From: Pyronema omphalodes
Lineage: Eukaryota; Ascomycota; Pezizomycetes; Pezizales; Pyronemataceae
Reading direction: 5' to 3'
DNA length: 64,000 nucleotides
Assembly: GCA_024516155.1 (NCBI GenBank)
Contig: JAJJXM010000062.1
Span: forward strand, 1-64,000
The position numbers and the translations under genes were made by a program. Shown here in pieces: positions 60,476 through 64,000 of the stretch (the first letter of the stretch is position 1; each line of letters opens with the position of its first letter). The notes beneath the pieces are model-generated. The model ran no database searches. It was not told the DNA's origin and saw nothing but the letters and a program-made list of their open reading frames with translations.

Positions 60476-62221
60476 AATTCCGCGGAAGGAGAGGAGAGGG
60501 GGAAGGGGGTGCTTGAGGAGGCGTATAGTGGGAAGGAGGTAGGAAATTGTAAGCTGCATCATGGGAATGTGGTTAGGGTTTGTAAGGAAATGAGGGAAGC
60601 GATGAAAGATGATCCTGCTTTGACGATGTCGAGGGAGAGGTCGGATGAGAGGTTGGGGGAGAACGAAGGCGAGGAATTATGGACGGAACTGGGTGAGCCG
60701 AGAAGATCGAATAGGGTGCTTACGGCGGAAGAACTTTTGGCAGAGGTTGATGCAATGGGGGAAATCGATCCCTCTGAACCTATGCACATACCGACTACTC
60801 CAACGCAAGAAGATGAAGAGTTATCTTTTGGTTCGATTCTTGGGAACTCCCCTGATCGCCCATCACTATTTGACACCTTATCCTCTCCCGATTCACCCGA
60901 CCAAGCGTCTCCCTCATCACCTTCATCCGTCATTAAACCTATTGTTCCATTAACTGCCGGTCTTCCTCTTTCTGATATCGGCTCCACAACGTCAACGGAT
61001 TCACTGATCAGGCGTGCTTTGTCGACACTTGCGCCATTGAACCTTGCTGCTGAGGTAGAGAGGCGTTTGCTGCAGGGTGGATCGGCGTCGGCGTCGTTGT
61101 CTGCGCCGTCGACCACTGGCTCCAGTTGCATGGATGGCAAGTTTGGGTCCATTGATTCGATTTTGGATTCGTCAGAAAGCACAAGTCAAGTCAGCGGTTG
61201 GCTAGATGAATTACCATCGCCGCTGCTGGATCCAGGGGCTAGTAATGTAGCCAGAGAATCAATTCTAAGTCCTATTAGAGAGGAAGATTTACCTCTTACA
61301 TCTCCTTCTCCTGGGGATTCTCCTTATTGTGTTCAGCCTTTTTCAGCCGCTGAGATGGCAATGGCGCGGGCGCAGGAGCTGGAGCAGAGGTCTGATGCAA
61401 CACCGCTTCTTGGCGAGTCAGCCGCTGAACCAGGGTTGGCCTCACATTCTACACCCATAGGTATATTACATCTACGTGGTTCGCCGCAGTCATCGTATGG
61501 TAGCCCAGATTATCAAATTTTACCTTCGCCGGGTGAGGATACTGAGCCTCTTTTGGGCTCATCAGCCGCTGAACCCAGGTTGACCTCGCATTCTACACCC
61601 ATAGATACATTACATCCACGTGGTTCGCCGCAGTCATCGTGTGGTAGCCCAGAATATCAATTTCTACCTTCGCCGGGTGAGGATACTGTGCCGCTTTTGG
61701 GCTCATCAACTTCACAGACTTCGCAACTTTCGGACGATTCACAATCCTCGCTGCATTCCCAAGAGTCCATACGTCCAGCTTTACCTGCTCCGGTTGATTC
61801 GGGATTTCGATCAGCTTTATCTTCAAATGCAACATCGTTAGTAGCTTCGCCGGCGGCTGTGACGAAGTCGCGTTCGGAAGGGATGGCTGGGCAACAGTCG
61901 ACTCCTTTGCCTTCGACTTCGCCGCTACAAGGGCCAGAGGCGGAATCGAGGAATATGACATCTGGCGAGACCAACGTGGTGGGTGCTGTGGGTGAGAGTA
62001 GCCGTCGAGGTGCTGGGGGTGGAGTGAACGAGCAGACAGCGGCGCCAACAACTACAGCAGGGCCTTCTGGAAGCAATGATTCACCGACAAGGGCTGATTC
62101 AATTGCTGGTCCGTCTGTAGCTCCGAAAAAGGACAAAAAGGAGAAGAAGGGATTAGGTACTCTATTAGGTAGCATCCAAAGACGATTTGGCAGGAAAGAC
62201 AAGGAAGGGCAGGTAGGGTAG
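60476..62221 (+). CDS. Ser/Pro-rich disordered open frame, in frame behind creB across one TAG
   Basis: Directly after the creB stop (60473-60475) the same frame is open for 581 codons. The first ATG in it is at 60590, giving 543 aa if this is a separate gene. The protein has no recognised domain. It is Ser/Pro/Glu-rich with motifs such as TAEELLAEVDAMGEIDP and IRRALSTLAPLNLAAEVERR, two 48-aa tandem repeats, and a basic end, PKKDKKEKKGLGTLLGSIQRR. Only 114 bp lie between the creB stop and this ATG, too little for a normal fungal terminator plus promoter. That makes a C-terminal extension of CreB (readthrough, unseen intron, or a recent or erroneous stop) a serious alternative. Confidence 0.5.
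   Translation, partial: NSAEGEERGKGVLEEAYSGKEVGNCKLHHGNVVRVCKEMREAMKDDPALTMSRERSDERLGENEGEELWTELGEPRRSNRVLTAEELLAEVDAMGEIDPSEPMHIPTTPTQEDEELSFGSILGNSPDRPSLFDTLSSPDSPDQASPSSPSSVIKPIVPLTAGLPLSDIGSTTSTDSLIRRALSTLAPLNLAAEVERRLLQGGSASASLSAPSTTGSSCMDGKFGSIDSILDSSESTSQVSGWLDELPSPLLDPGASNVARESILSPIREEDLPLTSPSPGDSPYCVQPFSAAEMAMARAQELEQRSDATPLLGESAAEPGLASHSTPIGILHLRGSPQSSYGSPDYQILPSPGEDTEPLLGSSAAEPRLTSHSTPIDTLHPRGSPQSSCGSPEYQFLPSPGEDTVPLLGSSTSQTSQLSDDSQSSLHSQESIRPALPAPVDSGFRSALSSNATSLVASPAAVTKSRSEGMAGQQSTPLPSTSPLQGPEAESRNMTSGETNVVGAVGESSRRGAGGGVNEQTAAPTTTAGPSGSNDSPTRADSIAGPSVAPKKDKKEKKGLGTLLGSIQRRFGRKDKEGQVG
61406..61693 (+). repeat. 144-bp tandem repeat inside the Ser/Pro-rich frame
   Basis: Units 61406-61549 and 61550-61693 encode 48 aa each (LLGESAAEPGLASHSTPIG... 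and LLGSSAAEPRLTSHSTPID..., each ending PSPGEDT.P). A third unit starts with LLGSS and then diverges. Copies are in frame and differ mostly by single substitutions. Confidence 0.9.
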
Positions 62222-64000
62222 GAGGCTGGTGGAGATGCATAGATCTATGGCGGTGGTGATGCTGTGAGGCGGTCAAGGCAGATGTTTGGGAGGAAATGGT
62301 GCTTGGTTTATTTTACGCGTTTATTTTATTGTAAATATTTTTTATTTTCCTCGAATGAGGGATGAGAAGTATGATTTTGAATTATTGACTATTTTGTATT
62401 TGTTGACAATGGTGGATGGGGCTTATGGGAGGCTGATGGGGATATGGAAGGGAATGAGAAGGGGATGGAGATTGGCGGGTATATAACTTGTATAACTCTT
62501 AACTGTGCATTATGGCGTTGGTTTTGTTTTTTTATAACTTGTTTTTTCTTTTTCTCTTTTTTTTTTTTTGTTTTGTGTTCCCATTTGGTTTTGCGATGGT
62601 TTTGTGTTATCTGGTTTTATCTTTTTTTGTATTCGAATACTTTTATTTTCTGGCTGACCTCTGGATTCTTTGTGGTATGAAGATATTGAAGGTGGTTAAG
62701 GATGGATCATGGGGTTATGCCTTGTCGTATTATGTTGGCTGTTGCTGTTGCTGTTGCTGTTGTTATTTCGTCGTTTGTTTAATTAGTTTCGTGATTACTT
62801 AGCTAATTATTGGTATGGTGATTAAAGAGGAAATAATGGAAAAGAGAAAAAGGAGATACGTGGGGTTTGTTGTAGGTTTATGAGGAGAAAAGATGCATAA
62901 GGATAAAGTTTTATGAGACTTTAGATTAGGTTGATGATAATAAATTAGTTGTTTGACTATTAGATTTTGTGAGGCTTTTCATGTCTGTGAGACTCGGTTG
63001 TCGGGGGCGTGGTGTGAGTGATGTTGTTGGGGAGAGTGGGGGTTGCTCACGGTTTTGCGGAGATGGGAGTGGCGGGTTAGTCGTTTAAGCATATATGATG
63101 ATAAATCATATACAACGTCTAAATTAAATTATTTACATTACTGCATTTCATTGGAAGTGATCACTATACTGAAGCTTAATCAAAAACGATATCTCAGGAA
63201 TATGTTATGATTTATATTCGAGTGATTGGTTATGATTGCGGATGAGATGATGAATGTGGAAATAATGTCAGATAAGGAAGATATGAGAGATATGAGGGAT
63301 ATAAGGAATAAATAAATGGGATGCCAGGGATAGGGGGTGTGGGGAATGGGGCTGAGACAAATGGTTTTGGATTTGAGATTGGGATGGTGCTACTGCGGTT
63401 TCTGCTGCTGTTCTTGATGTAGGGTTCAGAGGTGTATGTTACATGATTTAACTGCGAAGATTTACACGTTTTTCCATGATATCTGGGTTGATGCTGTGGT
63501 TGCTAAATATTAAGATCCGTTATAGCGTACTTTAATAGAGTTAAATGGCGCTACATATTGCTTCGATCTGATATTATATACATTGCAAATGTTTTGTTTG
63601 AATTAACAAAGAATCTTAATGAGACTATTGTGTTATAGTGACAAGGGCTGAAAAGCGACAGAATTGAGTTCAAATAATGGTTTGTGGTACCTTCTAATTT
63701 CCTGGATTGTTCGTATCGTAGAATAGAAAATTCTCCATGTGCGTGTAGACTCCGCAATAGAGATTTAACATACAAAGCGCCTAATTCAATTTATACTCTG
63801 ATGCTACCCAATGTCGGATTTAGATGCTCAAGACTTACAACCGTTATTCAGGTAATACATCGTAGTTTGTTATTCTCGAAGTTTTTGCACTGTGCGGAAA
63901 ATAATATCAACCGAGCAAGACATAAGATGTGCAACACTCATAATCACTCGAAATTCGCGGATATAGGGTAAAATGAGGTATATTTTGATGATGTTTCACC
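62222..64000. other. 3' flank, no gene seen
   Basis: T/G-rich downstream region with a CTGTTG repeat (62740-62761) and T runs (62530-62575). No frame with a domain or splice structure that I can support. Confidence 0.5.

Overview
The window is nuclear DNA of a filamentous ascomycete (Pezizomycotina). The evidence is short GT-AG introns with CTAAC-type branch sites, fungal gene families (TFIID TAF2, SAS4, CreB-type deubiquitinase, Nak1/Kic1 kinase, ALG12, dynamitin) and long spacers rich in microsatellites and homopolymers. The class cannot be fixed from sequence alone. Low gene density would fit Pezizomycetes or Leotiomycetes, but that is inference. I see no rRNA, tRNA, CRISPR or prokaryotic operon.

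Layout. 1-378: 5' part of a small secreted Cys-rich protein (minus), cut by the window edge inside an intron. 379-10019: gene-poor, with an 11-bp minisatellite, a 9/18-bp minisatellite, a 20-bp perfect hairpin and a 90-bp tandem duplication. 10020-20317 (plus): PX protein (Ypt35-like), SAS4-like subunit, TAF2. 21785-25028 (minus): Mcy1/cysteine-synthase-2-like enzyme, then a new three-exon gene for a 95-aa coiled-coil protein that is head-to-head with CDC26 (25111-25458, plus). 26451-33738 (minus): Nak1/Kic1-type kinase with a repeat-rich tail, then an NAD-dependent epimerase-like SDR. 36571-37882 (minus): dynamitin. 38835-41812: a diverged tandem paralog pair of lineage-specific genes. 42182-43499 (minus): mitochondrial phosphate carrier. 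44078-45741 (plus): ALG12. 46399-47521 (minus): BAH-PHD chromatin reader. 49847-50212: a TA-flanked MITE. 51383-53054 (plus): signal-peptide, single-pass membrane protein. 53055-57139: no convincing gene. 57140-60475 (plus): CreB-type ubiquitin protease whose active-site Cys codon is split after a 14-nt microexon, followed in the same frame, across a single TAG, by a 581-codon open frame to 62221. 62222-64000: no gene seen.

The genes are mostly unrelated housekeeping functions: transcription and chromatin (TAF2, SAS4, BAH-PHD), cell cycle (CDC26), ubiquitin (CreB), microtubule motor (dynamitin), morphogenesis (Nak1/Kic1) and glycosylation (ALG12). I see no biosynthetic cluster or defence island. 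Exon boundaries were derived by hand from splice signals, reading phase and family motifs. Where every exon phase closes I say so.
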